5,510 nucleotides of DNA from an uncultured Collinsella sp. (lineage in GTDB: Bacteria > Actinomycetota > Coriobacteriia > Coriobacteriales > Coriobacteriaceae): NCBI GenBank assembly GCA_900552295.1, contig URZB01000119.1:1-5510 (forward strand). Reading direction: 5' to 3'. A model generated the notes under the pieces. That model made no database searches. It was not told where the DNA came from and saw nothing but the letters and a program-made list of their open reading frames with translations. This document shows, piece by piece, positions 5,470 through 5,510 of the stretch. The position numbers were made by a program, and so were the translations under genes. The first letter of the stretch is position 1; each line of letters starts with the position of its first letter.

Positions 5470-5510
5470 CTGTCTCTTATACACATCTGACGCTGCCGAC
5501 GATAAGGCTC
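5470..5510. other. Nextera sequencing adapter and index (not genomic)
   Basis: Bases 5470-5488 are the 19-base Tn5 mosaic end (CTGTCTCTTATACACATCT), directly followed at 5489-5502 by GACGCTGCCGACGA, the rest of the Nextera i5-side read adapter in reverse complement. The remaining eight bases, 5503-5510 (TAAGGCTC), are where the i5 index should be. Reversed they read GAGCCTTA, which I recall as a Nextera XT i5 index. It is library-preparation sequence that escaped trimming, not a transposon in the organism. Confidence 0.98.

Noticed and set aside
5470..5502. Tn5 or IS50 transposon end
   Set aside because: The mosaic end is the synthetic hyperactive version and is joined directly to the Illumina adapter tail, so it is library sequence.

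Overview
This looks like ordinary housekeeping sequence from a GC-rich bacterium, most likely an actinobacterium of the Coriobacteriia (Collinsella-like). That placement is inferred from base composition and protein style and was not tested by any search. It appears to be a metagenome or draft-genome contig: the last 41 bases (5470-5510) are Illumina Nextera library adapter plus an index, not genomic DNA. Biological sequence therefore stops at 5469.

Layout, left to right. 1-140 has no supported gene. 141-237 forms a very long, nearly perfect hairpin just beyond the 3' end of a minus-strand 6-phosphofructokinase gene (261-1340). A 139-base spacer containing a compact palindrome separates it from a second minus-strand gene (1480-2565), which encodes a membrane-anchored Ntn-type amide hydrolase of the choloylglycine hydrolase/penicillin V acylase superfamily. 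A divergent intergenic region (2566-2726) leads to the plus-strand M18 metallo-aminopeptidase gene (2727-4112). A 60-codon gene (4113-4295) starts on the base after the aminopeptidase stop codon. A 283-base convergent intergenic region follows, holding several stem-loops and a likely bidirectional terminator nested in a second long hairpin. Last comes a minus-strand D-2-hydroxyacid dehydrogenase (4579-5469), cut at its N-terminus by the adapter.

The genes do not form one pathway. Phosphofructokinase is the committed step of glycolysis. The M18 enzyme trims acidic N-terminal residues from peptides in the cytosol. The amide hydrolase acts on an unknown linear amide at the outer face of the membrane. 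The dehydrogenase interconverts 2-keto and D-2-hydroxy acids. I see no phage, transposase, CRISPR, defence or secondary-metabolite genes, and no convincing undescribed multi-gene system. The points most worth a second look are the adapter-generated protein N-terminus, the two long convergent-end hairpins, the structured 4300-4440 region, the residue pattern of the phosphofructokinase and the unusual N-terminal architecture of the amide hydrolase.
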